A stretch of DNA of 64,000 bases from Ruminococcus sp. (GTDB lineage Bacteria; Bacillota; Clostridia; Oscillospirales; Ruminococcaceae), in contig JAHABC010000002.1 of the NCBI GenBank assembly GCA_018376535.1, positions 1 through 64,000 of the forward strand. Direction: 5' to 3'. The notes under the pieces were generated by a model that was given only the letters and a program-made list of their open reading frames with translations, was not told the origin of the DNA and searched no databases. Position 1 is the stretch's first letter. The number at the start of each line of letters is the position of its first letter. Shown one piece after another: positions 52,935-60,826 of this stretch. The position numbers and the translations under genes are program-made.

Positions 52935-54113
52935 TTAATAAATGGTATTTTCCATCATATTTGCTTCTTTTTCTTGACTGATAAGATTTGCCATATCTTC
53001 ATTAATACCAACTAAAAATTCAAAAATTTCTTCTAATATATCAAATATATTTTTTAAATCTAAATTAATATTATTTAACTTATAATCTAAGTTCTTACTA
53101 AATGGATACCTAAAGGTATAACTATTCTTGTCGAATTTTTCTAGTGCATTAATTTCTTTAAGATAAGTTTTTAATTTTGTATCAGGATTGTTGAAATCAG
53201 CATAATTGAAATATTCTTTTAAAAATTTTTGGATTGTTTTCAATAAATCTTTGTTATTATGATTTTTAAGTTCTTTTTTATTATTCACTCTTTGATTATG
53301 TTGTAATATTATATTTTTATGGATTAACTCAATTGCATTTCTCATAAAAAAAATTATTGGAAAGGATTTTGTAAAATCAAAATTATCAAATGTGTTATCA
53401 ATGTTAGAAAATAACATTTTTGCTGTTTGATAATATCCATATGAAAACTCCATAATACGATATTCTATACCATAAAAATCTAAATATATACCATTAATAC
53501 AATTTTTTTTATTGAAATATAGAAAATTATCTTCGTCCATATCATTAAAATCTTCTTTATTAAAAATTTTTTCTAATACATTATAACATTTCAATAAATT
53601 TTTAAAAGTTTTATAAACATCAATATTTTTATTTAATTTCGAATACTTGTAAATATCTGGATATCTAAATAAGGTGCATTGTGAATCAATACTACACATA
53701 TTTTCTAAATATTTTTCTAAATAAATACATTTATCATCTAAAATATTTAGATTTGATTTCACATATAAAAATAAATTATATATATTGTGCCTATTTTTTT
53801 GAATATTTTGAAATAATGAATTTTTGCCTTTAAATTTTGCTATAATTGCTTTTAATAGTAATTCGATTGATAATTGAAAACTGTATATACCAGAAAATGT
53901 ATAATATATTATATCCTCCTTTAATATATAATCCATGCAATTTTTCTTGTATTTATAAATTAATTGATTAGCGATAGAATAGCCTACATTTGCGTATGCG
54001 TCAGAAAGTTTTTTTAAATCTTTGCAGTGATTATTAAACCACTTAATTTCAAAATAATATTTATTATTTTTTAATTCATAAAAAATATTTGATTCTTTCT
54101 TTGGTCTACCCAT
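52935..54113 (-). CDS. Internally duplicated, HEPN-like protein of unknown function
   Basis: A 392-aa, very AT-rich gene I cannot assign to a named family. Two halves share one pattern: helix with E-L-x-x-K (ELLLK at 84, ELIHK at 262), an H-N motif (RHNIYNLF at 108, KNHNNKDLL at 284), a YL[EK]-rich helix and a closing FRYP (149-152 and 334-337). The repeat distance is about 176-185 residues. This all-helical layout recalls HEPN-type nucleases; the second half has R258-x6-H265. The function is inference. It sits between the integrase and an exonuclease gene, a usual place for defence cargo. Confidence 0.7.
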   Translation of the reverse strand: MGRPKKESNIFYELKNNKYYFEIKWFNNHCKDLKKLSDAYANVGYSIANQLIYKYKKNCMDYILKEDIIYYTFSGIYSFQLSIELLLKAIIAKFKGKNSLFQNIQKNRHNIYNLFLYVKSNLNILDDKCIYLEKYLENMCSIDSQCTLFRYPDIYKYSKLNKNIDVYKTFKNLLKCYNVLEKIFNKEDFNDMDEDNFLYFNKKNCINGIYLDFYGIEYRIMEFSYGYYQTAKMLFSNIDNTFDNFDFTKSFPIIFFMRNAIELIHKNIILQHNQRVNNKKELKNHNNKDLLKTIQKFLKEYFNYADFNNPDTKLKTYLKEINALEKFDKNSYTFRYPFSKNLDYKLNNINLDLKNIFDILEEIFEFLVGINEDMANLISQEKEANMMENTIY

Positions 54114-54170
54114 ATTATATCTCCTTTCATTAAACTTTTGCCCCTACTCTCACGAGTGGGGCGATTTTAT

Positions 54171-55424
54171 TTATACAGTTATAGCAGTTTTAAAGATTTC
54201 ATTTTCTTTCAAAATATTTATATCTAAACCTTGTTTTTGAAGTTCCAAAGCTTTTTCATATTTAAGTCCTATATTCCCATATTTATAAAATTCACTACCT
54301 TTAGAACCAATTATTAAAAAATCAGTTTTCTTAGTAACTGATGTTTTGCATATCGCCCCACAAGAATTTAAAATATCTTGAACTTGTTCTTTAGTGCCTA
54401 AATCGAAATCACCAGTTAAACAGATATTTTTTCCTCTAACATTAATAGATAAGATATCATTTTTACTAGAGGATACAGAAACATTATTTATTCTATTAAA
54501 AGTATCAATAATCAAGTCACAAAATATATCCAAGTCGGTAAAATCGTCAATAAATAGTCTAGTTTTGTTTCCCTCATGGTCTGTAGATTTAGTATATTCA
54601 AAATCCGTTTGGATTTTACTATCAAATTCATTATAAGGGATATCAACTAGCCAATATCTTAGATTACCATTAAGTTTAAATCTAAATAGTATATTTTTAT
54701 TATACATGATATCTAAGTAAGAACCTTTTTTAGTAATATCAAAAGCATTATTATCTGTATTGCAATCTTTTAGGATATCTTTTATTTTTTCAAAAAACTT
54801 TAGTTCTTCTTTAGAAAAGGATTGAATATCGTTATTAGATTTATTGATATTAGATGGCTCTTGTTTTACTGTTACTTGATTATAAAATTCATTTTGAAAT
54901 TTTGGAATATCATTTTTAACCCTTTGATAGAAGTATGATGTTACAATACAATCGTCCATAGTATTATGTAACGATTGCACAGGTACTCCAAAATGATTTT
55001 TTATAGTTTCTAATTTATAATTTTCTAAATCAGGATAGTATTTTTTAGCTATTCGCAAAGTATCTATAATAGGATTTTCAATATTTTTATTGCAAACTTG
55101 TAAAGCAAATCTTTTTATAAAACTGATATCAAAAGATGAGTTATGTGCAACTAGAGGTAAGTCGCCAATAAAATCTAAGAACTTAACTATAACGGTTTCA
55201 ATAGTAGGAGCATTTTCTAACATACTATTAGTGATACCATGTACTTTAGTAGCCATTGGAGATATTTTTTTAGTAGGTTTAACATATGTTCTAAATCGTT
55301 TTTCAATCCTGCCATATTCACCATTTATACTTTTAATTGCTCCAATTTCGATTATATCATCTGTTTTAGTGCTTAGTCCAGTAGTTTCTAAATCAAATAC
55401 AACGTACTCATCTGTGTAAATCAT
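54171..55424 (-). CDS. DEDDh exonuclease fused to BRCT domain
   Basis: A 417-aa protein. Residues 1-170 are a DnaQ-like 3'-5' exonuclease with D11 and E13 (FDLETTG), D99 (HNSSFDISF), H153 and D158 (LHNTMDDC). Residues about 325-410 are a BRCT domain (GKNICLTGDFDLGTKEQV, KKTDFLIIGSKGS), which often binds DNA ends or nicks. The middle 140 residues resemble nothing I know. The start follows AAGGAG supplied by the end of a decayed upstream gene. Role may be element replication/repair or defence. Confidence 0.88.
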   Translation of the reverse strand: MIYTDEYVVFDLETTGLSTKTDDIIEIGAIKSINGEYGRIEKRFRTYVKPTKKISPMATKVHGITNSMLENAPTIETVIVKFLDFIGDLPLVAHNSSFDISFIKRFALQVCNKNIENPIIDTLRIAKKYYPDLENYKLETIKNHFGVPVQSLHNTMDDCIVTSYFYQRVKNDIPKFQNEFYNQVTVKQEPSNINKSNNDIQSFSKEELKFFEKIKDILKDCNTDNNAFDITKKGSYLDIMYNKNILFRFKLNGNLRYWLVDIPYNEFDSKIQTDFEYTKSTDHEGNKTRLFIDDFTDLDIFCDLIIDTFNRINNVSVSSSKNDILSINVRGKNICLTGDFDLGTKEQVQDILNSCGAICKTSVTKKTDFLIIGSKGSEFYKYGNIGLKYEKALELQKQGLDINILKENEIFKTAITV

Positions 55425-55426
55425 TT

Positions 55427-55546
55427 TTAGGCTCCTTCCTTATCGCTTAATTCTGCTATTAAATTTAAAACTTTAGCTTTATCCAAAACATCTAAATCTT
55501 GAAATATATCTGCTATTTGCAGAATAGTTTCATTATATTTAGATGT
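55427..55546 (-). pseudogene. C-terminal relic of an XRE regulator paralogue
   Basis: About 40 codons without a start, preceded by an in-frame TAA (55547-55549). The translated end LDKAKVLNLIAELSDKEGA closely resembles the end of the intact XRE regulator at 57600 (FKDQVKVLNLIAELSNKEGK). The stop region provides the ribosome site for the exonuclease gene. Confidence 0.75.
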
Positions 55547-55562
55547 TTAGTTATTGATTACA

Positions 55563-55704
55563 TTACTTTTTAATAGATGGTTTAATAGTTTCTTGACCAC
55601 CTTTGATATATATTTTTCTATACGTTTTGAATATCTTGAGTATGGTCATTTTTCATGGTTACAGTAGCTATTTTATTATAAGTATATAATAAAATCTTTG
55701 CCAT
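55563..55704 (-). pseudogene. Small frameshifted gene
   Basis: From the ATG at 55704 (AAGGAG upstream) 28 codons read MAKILLYTYNKIATVTMKN... to a TAG; a one-base shift there would continue as YRKIYIKGGQETIKPSIKK to a TAA at 55563. The two parts together would be about 47 aa. Not recognised. Confidence 0.5.
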
Positions 55705-55712
55705 AACATTAT

Positions 55713-55828
55713 GCTCCTTCCTTATTTTTATGGCTTACAATGTTCACAAGGGCTATATCCTTGGGAAGTTATTTCATTTATAGTCAAATAATCTTTGTTT
55801 TTATAATTAAATTTATTAGTATATCTTA
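55713..55828 (-). pseudogene. C-terminal relic of a paralogue of the gene at 56511
   Basis: About 110 bp nearly identical to 56497-56607. It encodes NKDYLTINEITSQGYSPCEH plus CKP and a stop, but has no start; it directly follows the stop of the gene at 55826. This shows a past duplication and truncation in the cargo operon. Confidence 0.85.
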
Positions 55829-56485
55829 ATTGTCATTTAGTTCGTTATAAAATAATATTCCATCAGTAATGATTATTAATGCTAATTCTTCATTTAAATC
55901 ATTCATTAAATTAATTATTACATTCGCATCACTTTCTATAGCTTTTACCTTGTTATAACTATTTGCACCTTCAGCAGTTAAAGCATCTACAATGTCATTC
56001 CATATTGATATATCTTCTTGTCCTTTTTTTATTTTTTGAAACGTTTCAGAAGTTCCATATTTGGTTAAGTATACAATATAAATATTACCATCATCACTAT
56101 TATCATATTCTATTTTAACTTCATCAAAGGCATTGATATCTGTTGTATATTCTTTGGCTAAGGTATCAAATATTTTAGGATTACCTGTTCCAACTGTATT
56201 TAAAGTTACTATTGGAATATCTTGATTTTCTATTGTATCACTATCACTAGAGGAGCAACTACTAACACATGAACCAAATTCAAAAATAACAAAAACCAAT
56301 AGAATGGTAGCTATTGCGGTACTTAATTTTGATGGATATTTTTTACCACAAGTAGAACAAACTTTTTCATTTTTATCCATGGTGTTTTTACAATAAGGAC
56401 ATTTTTTAGTTTTTTGACTATTGTTATAATTACTATTAATGTTGTTGTTTTCTATCTTTGGAAGATGTCTTATTTCATTAGCCAT
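55826..56485 (-). CDS. Zinc-ribbon membrane protein of unknown function
   Basis: A 219-aa protein. Residues about 29-50 form a double-CxxC zinc ribbon (CPYCKNTMDKNEKVCSTCGK), followed by one membrane segment (about 56-73) and an outer domain of about 140 residues with no recognised motif. Type: cytoplasmic ribbon, membrane anchor, extracellular domain. AAGGAAGGAG precedes the ATG. It lies in the leftward cargo operon after the gene at 56511; function unknown. Confidence 0.75.
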   Translation of the reverse strand: MANEIRHLPKIENNNINSNYNNSQKTKKCPYCKNTMDKNEKVCSTCGKKYPSKLSTAIATILLVFVIFEFGSCVSSCSSSDSDTIENQDIPIVTLNTVGTGNPKIFDTLAKEYTTDINAFDEVKIEYDNSDDGNIYIVYLTKYGTSETFQKIKKGQEDISIWNDIVDALTAEGANSYNKVKAIESDANVIINLMNDLNEELALIIITDGILFYNELNDN

Positions 56486-56510
56486 GATGTGTTAATCTCC
56501 TTCCTTATTT

Positions 56511-57338
56511 TTATGGCTTACAATGTTCACAAGGGCTATATCCTTGGGAAGTTATTTCACTTATAGTCAAATAATCTTTGTTTTCGTAATTAATTTTGTT
56601 AGCATATGAACAATTGGGTTTATGATATTTTTTTGTTTTAGTATTAACCACATATGTATAATCATCATAAGCGACTGTTTCACTTTCACTTGTAGTTACA
56701 ATTGATGTATAATAATTAGTTTCACCATAATTTTGTAGGATATAAATTTCTGTGTTGCCTAAAAGACCACTACCATATTCAAACATTTTTCCGTAAGTAA
56801 TAAAAGTTGTATCATTACCAGTAAAATGAACACCCGTTCCATCATCACAAATAATTGTTATCCAATCACATTCAGTATTATTTGCTACGATAGTATTAGC
56901 AAATTCTTTAAAATCGTCTTCTGTTATATTTAGCAAATCGTTTTTTGATATATTAATATAACCATACTTAATATCATCATCTTCTTCAATTTTAAAATCG
57001 GATTGCATTAAGATATTAATATGTTGTGTTGTAGTATTTGTGGTATTCATTGAAGTTACTACTGCAATTTCAGTATCGGTGGTTGGAGTGGTTGTTGTGT
57101 TAGAAGTTTTTTGTGTTGTGACAATAGTCACTTCAGTAATGTTAGATGTCAACATTGTAGTTACTTGTGATGTTAAAGTAGTGGTCATATCTTCTGCTTG
57201 AAAATTATTAACAGATTTATCATCATCATTGACATCAAGAATAGAGGCTATTACTATTATTGATACCATGAAAATTACAATTACTCCTAAACAAGAAAGT
57301 AATATCGTTTTGGGTGTTAATTTTACTTGTTTGCTCAT
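56511..57338 (-). CDS. Membrane-anchored Thr-rich protein with Ada-like Cys motif
   Basis: A 275-aa protein: membrane anchor near residues 11-33, a Thr-rich spacer to about residue 105 (TTTTPTTDTE type), an outer domain and a C-terminal motif VVNTKTKKYHKPNC...GYSPCEHCKP. This Tyr-His-x-x-x-Cys ... PCxxC layout is found at the ends of some secreted nucleases and in Ada-type metal-binding modules. No nuclease domain is visible. A relic of a paralogue lies at 55713. Cargo function unknown. Confidence 0.75.
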   Translation of the reverse strand: MSKQVKLTPKTILLSCLGVIVIFMVSIIVIASILDVNDDDKSVNNFQAEDMTTTLTSQVTTMLTSNITEVTIVTTQKTSNTTTTPTTDTEIAVVTSMNTTNTTTQHINILMQSDFKIEEDDDIKYGYINISKNDLLNITEDDFKEFANTIVANNTECDWITIICDDGTGVHFTGNDTTFITYGKMFEYGSGLLGNTEIYILQNYGETNYYTSIVTTSESETVAYDDYTYVVNTKTKKYHKPNCSYANKINYENKDYLTISEITSQGYSPCEHCKP

Positions 57339-57366
57339 GTATGTTTGTATCCTCTTTTTTTATTAT

Positions 57367-57597
57367 TTAATTGCAATAATTTTCTTTTGAATATTTTGAA
57401 AAATCTTTTGAAATAATATCCAAAAAAGATTTGGATTTTTTATTTCTTGATTTAGGAGGTAGCCCTAATATCTTTCATGTTAATCTTTCAGATTTTACTT
57501 TTCTTTCTAATTTAGTGGTAGGAATGCCAATAAGTTTAGCTATTTTACGTTTGAATTTTGCACTTTGTTTAGCTGAATAACTTCATTTACCAATATA
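57367..57597 (-). pseudogene. Decayed gene with two in-frame TGA codons
   Basis: A reading frame directly after the XRE gene encodes SYSAKQSAKFKRKIAKLIG, IPTTKLERKVKSERLT, then KILGLPPKSRNKKS and ends in TAA at 57367. TGA codons at 57583-57585 and 57475-57477 interrupt it, and no good start is present. It looks like a small basic protein gene that has decayed. Other genes in the window use TGA as a normal stop (for example cmk). Confidence 0.6.
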
Positions 57598-57599
57598 AG

Positions 57600-57989
57600 T
57601 TACTTTCCTTCCTTATTGCTTAATTCTGCTATTAAATTTAAAACTTTAACTTGGTCTTTGAAATCTAATTTATCAAATTCTCCAAGCATTTTTCCGTGTA
57701 ATCCATTTTCCCCTTGAAGATTTAACTGATTAGTTATATCCCCTTGGTTATTATCACTATGATTTTGTATTCCATAGTTAGCACTTATATTCTTTTCGGT
57801 AGTTCTGCCAAGTAAATAGTCAACTGATACATTTAAATAATCTGCTAATTTTAAGAGTGTTTCACCGTTTGGAATACCACCGTTTTTCCAACTGGTGACG
57901 GTTGAACTTGAAACACCTATTTGTTTTGCTACTGGATTAGGTTTAGTGCCTTGCTCAATACATATTTTATAAAAAATATCCCAAAACAT
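57600..57989 (-). CDS. XRE-family regulator (leftward)
   Basis: A 129-aa regulator. N-terminal helix-turn-helix: KPNPVAKQIGVSSSTVTSWK, then IPNGETLLKLADYLNVSVDYLLG, typical of Cro/CI-like proteins. The C-terminal 60 residues are Asn/Gln/Gly-rich with a short conserved end. ATG at 57989 follows AAGGAGG. It faces the small XRE gene at 58247 across an operator-rich gap, forming a lambda-like switch. Confidence 0.92.
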   Translation of the reverse strand: MFWDIFYKICIEQGTKPNPVAKQIGVSSSTVTSWKNGGIPNGETLLKLADYLNVSVDYLLGRTTEKNISANYGIQNHSDNNQGDITNQLNLQGENGLHGKMLGEFDKLDFKDQVKVLNLIAELSNKEGK

Positions 57990-58039
57990 AGAAAAACCTC
58001 CTTTTTGTTTAATTTCTCTAAAAAATAAGATTATGATTT

Positions 58040-58083
58040 GTGAATTATTCACGAATTTTAAAGATTTTCTCGTGATAGTGAGA
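58040..58083. promoter_or_regulatory. Operator-like palindromes for the leftward promoter
   Basis: GTGAATTATTCAC (58040-58052) is a 13-bp palindrome and TCTCGTGATAGTGAGA (58068-58083) an imperfect one. They lie between the divergent regulator genes. Confidence 0.6.
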
Positions 58084-58090
58084 TTTTATA

Positions 58091-58119
58091 TTGACAATCT
58101 CTAAAATTAGAGATATAAT
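58091..58119 (+). promoter_or_regulatory. Rightward promoter with operator in the spacer
   Basis: TTGACA (58091-58096) and TATAAT (58114-58119) with a 17-bp spacer. The spacer is filled by the palindrome ATCTCTAA-AA-TTAGAGAT (58097-58114). A repressor bound there would block RNA polymerase directly. Confidence 0.85.
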
Positions 58120-58219
58120 ATAACCAAGTTATTAAACAGAATAAAAAAATATTATTTAAATATATTCTTGTTTTTTATTATAACATTTTTGTTGTAATAA
58201 GTCAATAACTTGGTTATAT
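58118..58219. repeat. 16-bp perfect inverted repeat in the switch region
   Basis: ATATAACCAAGTTATT (58118-58133) and AATAACTTGGTTATAT (58204-58219) are exact inverse copies with 70 bp between them. In RNA they would form a long leader hairpin before the small XRE gene; as DNA they could be paired operators. Confidence 0.85.
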
Positions 58220-58246
58220 TTTTTCAAAAAAAGAGGTGTAATAACT

Positions 58247-58447
58247 ATGAATATAGCTGAAAACATTAAAACAAAAAGGATTGCAAAATCATTTACACAA
58301 CTTGAATTAGCTAATCTTGTTGGAGTATCACAAGTTGCAATAGCTAAGTTTGAAAATGGTTCAAAAATTCCAAATTTAGTTACAGGTTATCACATTGCAA
58401 AAGCGTTAGAGTGTTCTCTTGATGAACTTGTTGGAAAAGAGGTATAA
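58247..58447 (+). CDS. Small XRE-family repressor (rightward)
   Basis: A 66-aa protein that is just one helix-turn-helix domain: IKTKRIAKSFTQLELANLVG, VSQVAIAKFENGSKIPN and KALECSLDELVG. This is the size of a Cro-like regulator. AAGAGGTG precedes the ATG. First gene of the rightward operon, 1 bp before the Rha-type gene. Confidence 0.92.
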   Translation: MNIAENIKTKRIAKSFTQLELANLVGVSQVAIAKFENGSKIPNLVTGYHIAKALECSLDELVGKEV

Positions 58448-58448
58448 C

Positions 58449-59105
58449 ATGAACGATTTAGTAATCTTAAAAAAAGATGATGTATTTACTACATCAAAAG
58501 TTATTGCCGATGGTACTGGTGTTGCTCATAGAAAGTTAAAAGTAACAATTAATAAGTATAAATCGGTTATTGAAAGTTTTGGACTTTTGACCTCATATCA
58601 GGCAGAAAGTACAGGTGGTAGACCTGAGGAAATTATCTTACTTACGGAAGAACAAGCAACCTTTTTAATAACTCTTTTAAAGAATACTGATAAGGTTGTT
58701 ATGTTCAAGGCTGAACTTGTTAGACAGTTCTTTGAAATGAGAAAGTTTATCATGGAACGTCATACCGCTGAATGGGTTGAAAGTAGAAAGCAATCCAAAC
58801 TTAACAGGAAAACTCAAACAGACGCTATCAAAGAGTTAGTAGAGTATGCTCAGGCAAATGGCTCTAAAAATTCTAATAGATACTATGCTATCTATTCCAG
58901 ATTAGCCGACAAGGTAGTAGGCATACAAAATAGAAATGAGGCTCACATATCGCAACTGAACACTCTTAGTGTAGTAGAGGCTGTTATGGGTAGCACTATC
59001 CATGAGTGTATTGCGAATGGAATGGAGTATCACGAAATATATAAGGTCTGCCAAAAGAAACTAGAGGTATTCTCTAACATAATGTATCTTGAAAAAGTAT
59101 CTTAG
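58449..59105 (+). CDS. Rha-family phage regulatory protein
   Basis: A 218-aa protein. The first 100 residues match phage pRha: VFTTSKVIADGTGVAHRKLK, GRPEEIILLTEEQATFLITL, KNTDKVVMFKAELVRQFFEMRKF. The C-terminal half is helical, like antirepressor C-terminal regions, and includes Lys/Arg-rich text. It is probably an early regulator or antirepressor. AAGAGGT precedes the ATG at 58449. Confidence 0.9.
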   Translation: MNDLVILKKDDVFTTSKVIADGTGVAHRKLKVTINKYKSVIESFGLLTSYQAESTGGRPEEIILLTEEQATFLITLLKNTDKVVMFKAELVRQFFEMRKFIMERHTAEWVESRKQSKLNRKTQTDAIKELVEYAQANGSKNSNRYYAIYSRLADKVVGIQNRNEAHISQLNTLSVVEAVMGSTIHECIANGMEYHEIYKVCQKKLEVFSNIMYLEKVS

Positions 59106-59117
59106 GGGGTGTTTTTT

Positions 59118-59324
59118 ATGACTATTAGAACTATGACAGTTCAAGAGTGTGTTACTAAAATGCGTAATTTGGGAATACAAATCAGTCCACCACGTTTTAG
59201 AGCTTTTGCACTTAAAGGATTATATCCTTTTGCAAGTGCTGTAGTAATGCCAAGCGGTTCAGTAGAGTGTGAAATCTATACAAAACTATTTGAGCAATGG
59301 GTAAATGAACGTTGTGATGACTAA
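59118..59324 (+). CDS. Small protein, possible DNA-binding
   Basis: A 68-aa protein. The text MTVQECVTKMRNLGIQISPP then RFRAFALKGLYPFA resembles the short helix-turn-helix of excisionase-like or early phage proteins. GGGGGTG precedes the ATG at 59118. It follows the Rha gene by 12 bp. No confident family. Confidence 0.7.
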   Translation: MTIRTMTVQECVTKMRNLGIQISPPRFRAFALKGLYPFASAVVMPSGSVECEIYTKLFEQWVNERCDD

Positions 59325-59340
59325 AGAAAGGACAACCTTT

Positions 59341-59550
59341 ATGACAGCTCAAGAGCGTAAAAGGTATAGAATAGCTTGTATCCTCTATGAGAGTATGCAT
59401 AGTAAATCCAGTGCCATGGTTTGTGATAAGTACAATATATCGTTGGATAAGCTAATGAGGTATGAGGAAAGATACTCTACTATGTGGGTACTAAGAGCCT
59501 ATCAAGAGGCTATAGATATGGGTTTTATGGAAGATTATACAATCGACTAG
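59341..59550 (+). CDS. Small early protein of unknown function
   Basis: A 69-aa charged, helical protein (QERKRYRIACILYES, KYNISLDKLMRYEERYS). Not recognised. The ATG at 59341 with AAAGAAAGGA upstream is preferred to ATG 59305. Its stop codon lies in the left arm of a hairpin that begins a GC-rich, structured gap. Confidence 0.65.
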   Translation: MTAQERKRYRIACILYESMHSKSSAMVCDKYNISLDKLMRYEERYSTMWVLRAYQEAIDMGFMEDYTID

Positions 59551-59640
59551 ACGATTTAAAATAGTCCGTTAGGTCTAGTGCGTTCTCCATCGGGACGGTG
59601 GAGATGTCGGGAACTTGCAAGTATCCTTTTATAAAACTTG
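59545..59640 (+). ncRNA. GC-rich structured RNA candidate
   Basis: Within very AT-rich DNA, 59570-59630 is clearly GC-rich. ACTAGAC (59545-59551) can pair with GTCTAGT (59573-59579); TCTCCATC (59584-59591) pairs with GGTGGAGA (59597-59604) around a GGGAC loop; CTTGCAAG and CCTTTTATAAAACTTGAAAGG-type arms follow up to the ribosome site of the next gene. It may be a leader RNA or cis-regulator. No known family recognised. Confidence 0.5.
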
Positions 59641-59654
59641 AAAGGAAGATTAAT

Positions 59655-60464
59655 ATGTTTAAAGTTGGCGAAATGTACAACGTTAAATGCTTAGAAAATA
59701 ATACTATGACAGTAGCCGAATGTACAAAAGTAGGATATAAAACAGTATCTTTTTGTATTGATGGTGTTGTACATAGATTACAACTACGCAAGGGTTCAAT
59801 ATGTCATAAGGGTGTAACAAAAATGTACTCAGTTAGGTCTGTTGATATAGTAGAGGATATTCCAAATGGTGATAGTGTTTCTTTGGATAATTCAAACTTA
59901 GAACCTACTGAGGAAGATATCAAGGCAAATTTAATAGTCGACCTTATATCTGATAAGGATAACTACATCAATTCAGATAAAGCGTGTATCTGCTCAAGAT
60001 GTGAAATTAAAGGAATGTGTAACTATGCTAATAAGTTTCAACGTTTAGGACGTGAACAAGGTGGCTTAGGACTATGCCACAAACTCAATGAATTTACTTT
60101 CTATGATTTTGTGGAAAATCATCTTGAAAAGTACAAGTTAATCGTGGATACTCGCAGAGAAAAACGCAACTACATAGAAGTTGAACTACTTCCAATATTA
60201 CAAAAGTTCGATAGTAACATAGTAGCTACTAGCTACAAAGTATACTATCATGAGGAATATTTAAATATTCGTTATACTGATAAATCTGTTAAGTTATATA
60301 TAACTGCTACTAACCTAGAGGGTATCAAAAATTTGGTGCGTAAAAAGATACTCAAACCTAAAATTTTAGAGATTTTCAAAATGTTTGAAGATGATTCCAT
60401 ATCTATGCAAAACTCTCAATATGATAAAATCATAGAGTTGTTAAATATCTACAAAGTATTTTAG
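59655..60464 (+). CDS. Early protein of unknown function with Cys cluster
   Basis: A 269-aa protein. Residues 1-65 look like a small beta domain (VGEMYNVKCLENNTMTVAEC). Residues about 112-150 contain CICSRCEIKGMC and a later GLC, a possible metal site. The C-terminal half is mixed. I do not recognise it. ATG at 59655 follows AAAGGAAG. It lies upstream of the replication genes in the same operon. Confidence 0.7.
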   Translation: MFKVGEMYNVKCLENNTMTVAECTKVGYKTVSFCIDGVVHRLQLRKGSICHKGVTKMYSVRSVDIVEDIPNGDSVSLDNSNLEPTEEDIKANLIVDLISDKDNYINSDKACICSRCEIKGMCNYANKFQRLGREQGGLGLCHKLNEFTFYDFVENHLEKYKLIVDTRREKRNYIEVELLPILQKFDSNIVATSYKVYYHEEYLNIRYTDKSVKLYITATNLEGIKNLVRKKILKPKILEIFKMFEDDSISMQNSQYDKIIELLNIYKVF

Positions 60465-60477
60465 GAGTGAAAAGAAG

Positions 60478-60690
60478 ATGTTCAATCAAGAGAAAAGTGA
60501 ATTTATAGGAAATCAATTTAAAAATTTACTAATCGCACTGGATATTAATATTGTGGATTGTAAATATATCATTAAAGATAACAGAGAATACATTAGAGTT
60601 ATATCTCAATGTGGTTCACAAGATATCTGCGTTAATGGTGATAGTCTTTTAGCAATCGTATATGGTGTTACTAGAAGATTGCTTTTTTAA
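60478..60690 (+). CDS. Small early protein of unknown function
   Basis: A 70-aa protein with a short alpha/beta look (IVDCKYIIKDNREYIRVISQ). Not recognised. AGGAG precedes the ATG, 13 bp after the previous stop. A terminator-like hairpin follows 11 bp after its stop. Confidence 0.65.
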   Translation: MFNQEKSEFIGNQFKNLLIALDINIVDCKYIIKDNREYIRVISQCGSQDICVNGDSLLAIVYGVTRRLLF

Positions 60691-60701
60691 AAAATTTTTA
60701 G

Positions 60702-60728
60702 AATATGCATATCACCATGCATATTTTT
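60702..60728 (+). terminator. Terminator-like hairpin in the early operon
   Basis: AATATGCAT / ATGCATATT (9 bp) with a 6-nt loop followed by five T. It would end or reduce transcription before the initiator gene. Confidence 0.75.
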
Positions 60729-60760
60729 AAGAAAAGTAAACTTATTATAGGAGATAAAAA

Positions 60761-60800
60761 AGGCAATTCCAAGTGTTTGATTGTTTTCTTAGGATTGCCT
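60761..60800 (+). promoter_or_regulatory. Leader hairpin before the initiator gene
   Basis: AGGCAATTCC (60761-60770) pairs with AGGATTGCCT (60791-60800; one bulge), 27 bp before the start codon. It may regulate initiator expression. Confidence 0.5.
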
Positions 60801-60826
60801 AAATATAAAAAATAGAGGTGCTTTAA

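Noticed and set aside
59545..59640. tRNA gene in the GC-rich island
   Set aside because: No T-arm GTTCRA element or acceptor pairing; hairpins do not make a cloverleaf.
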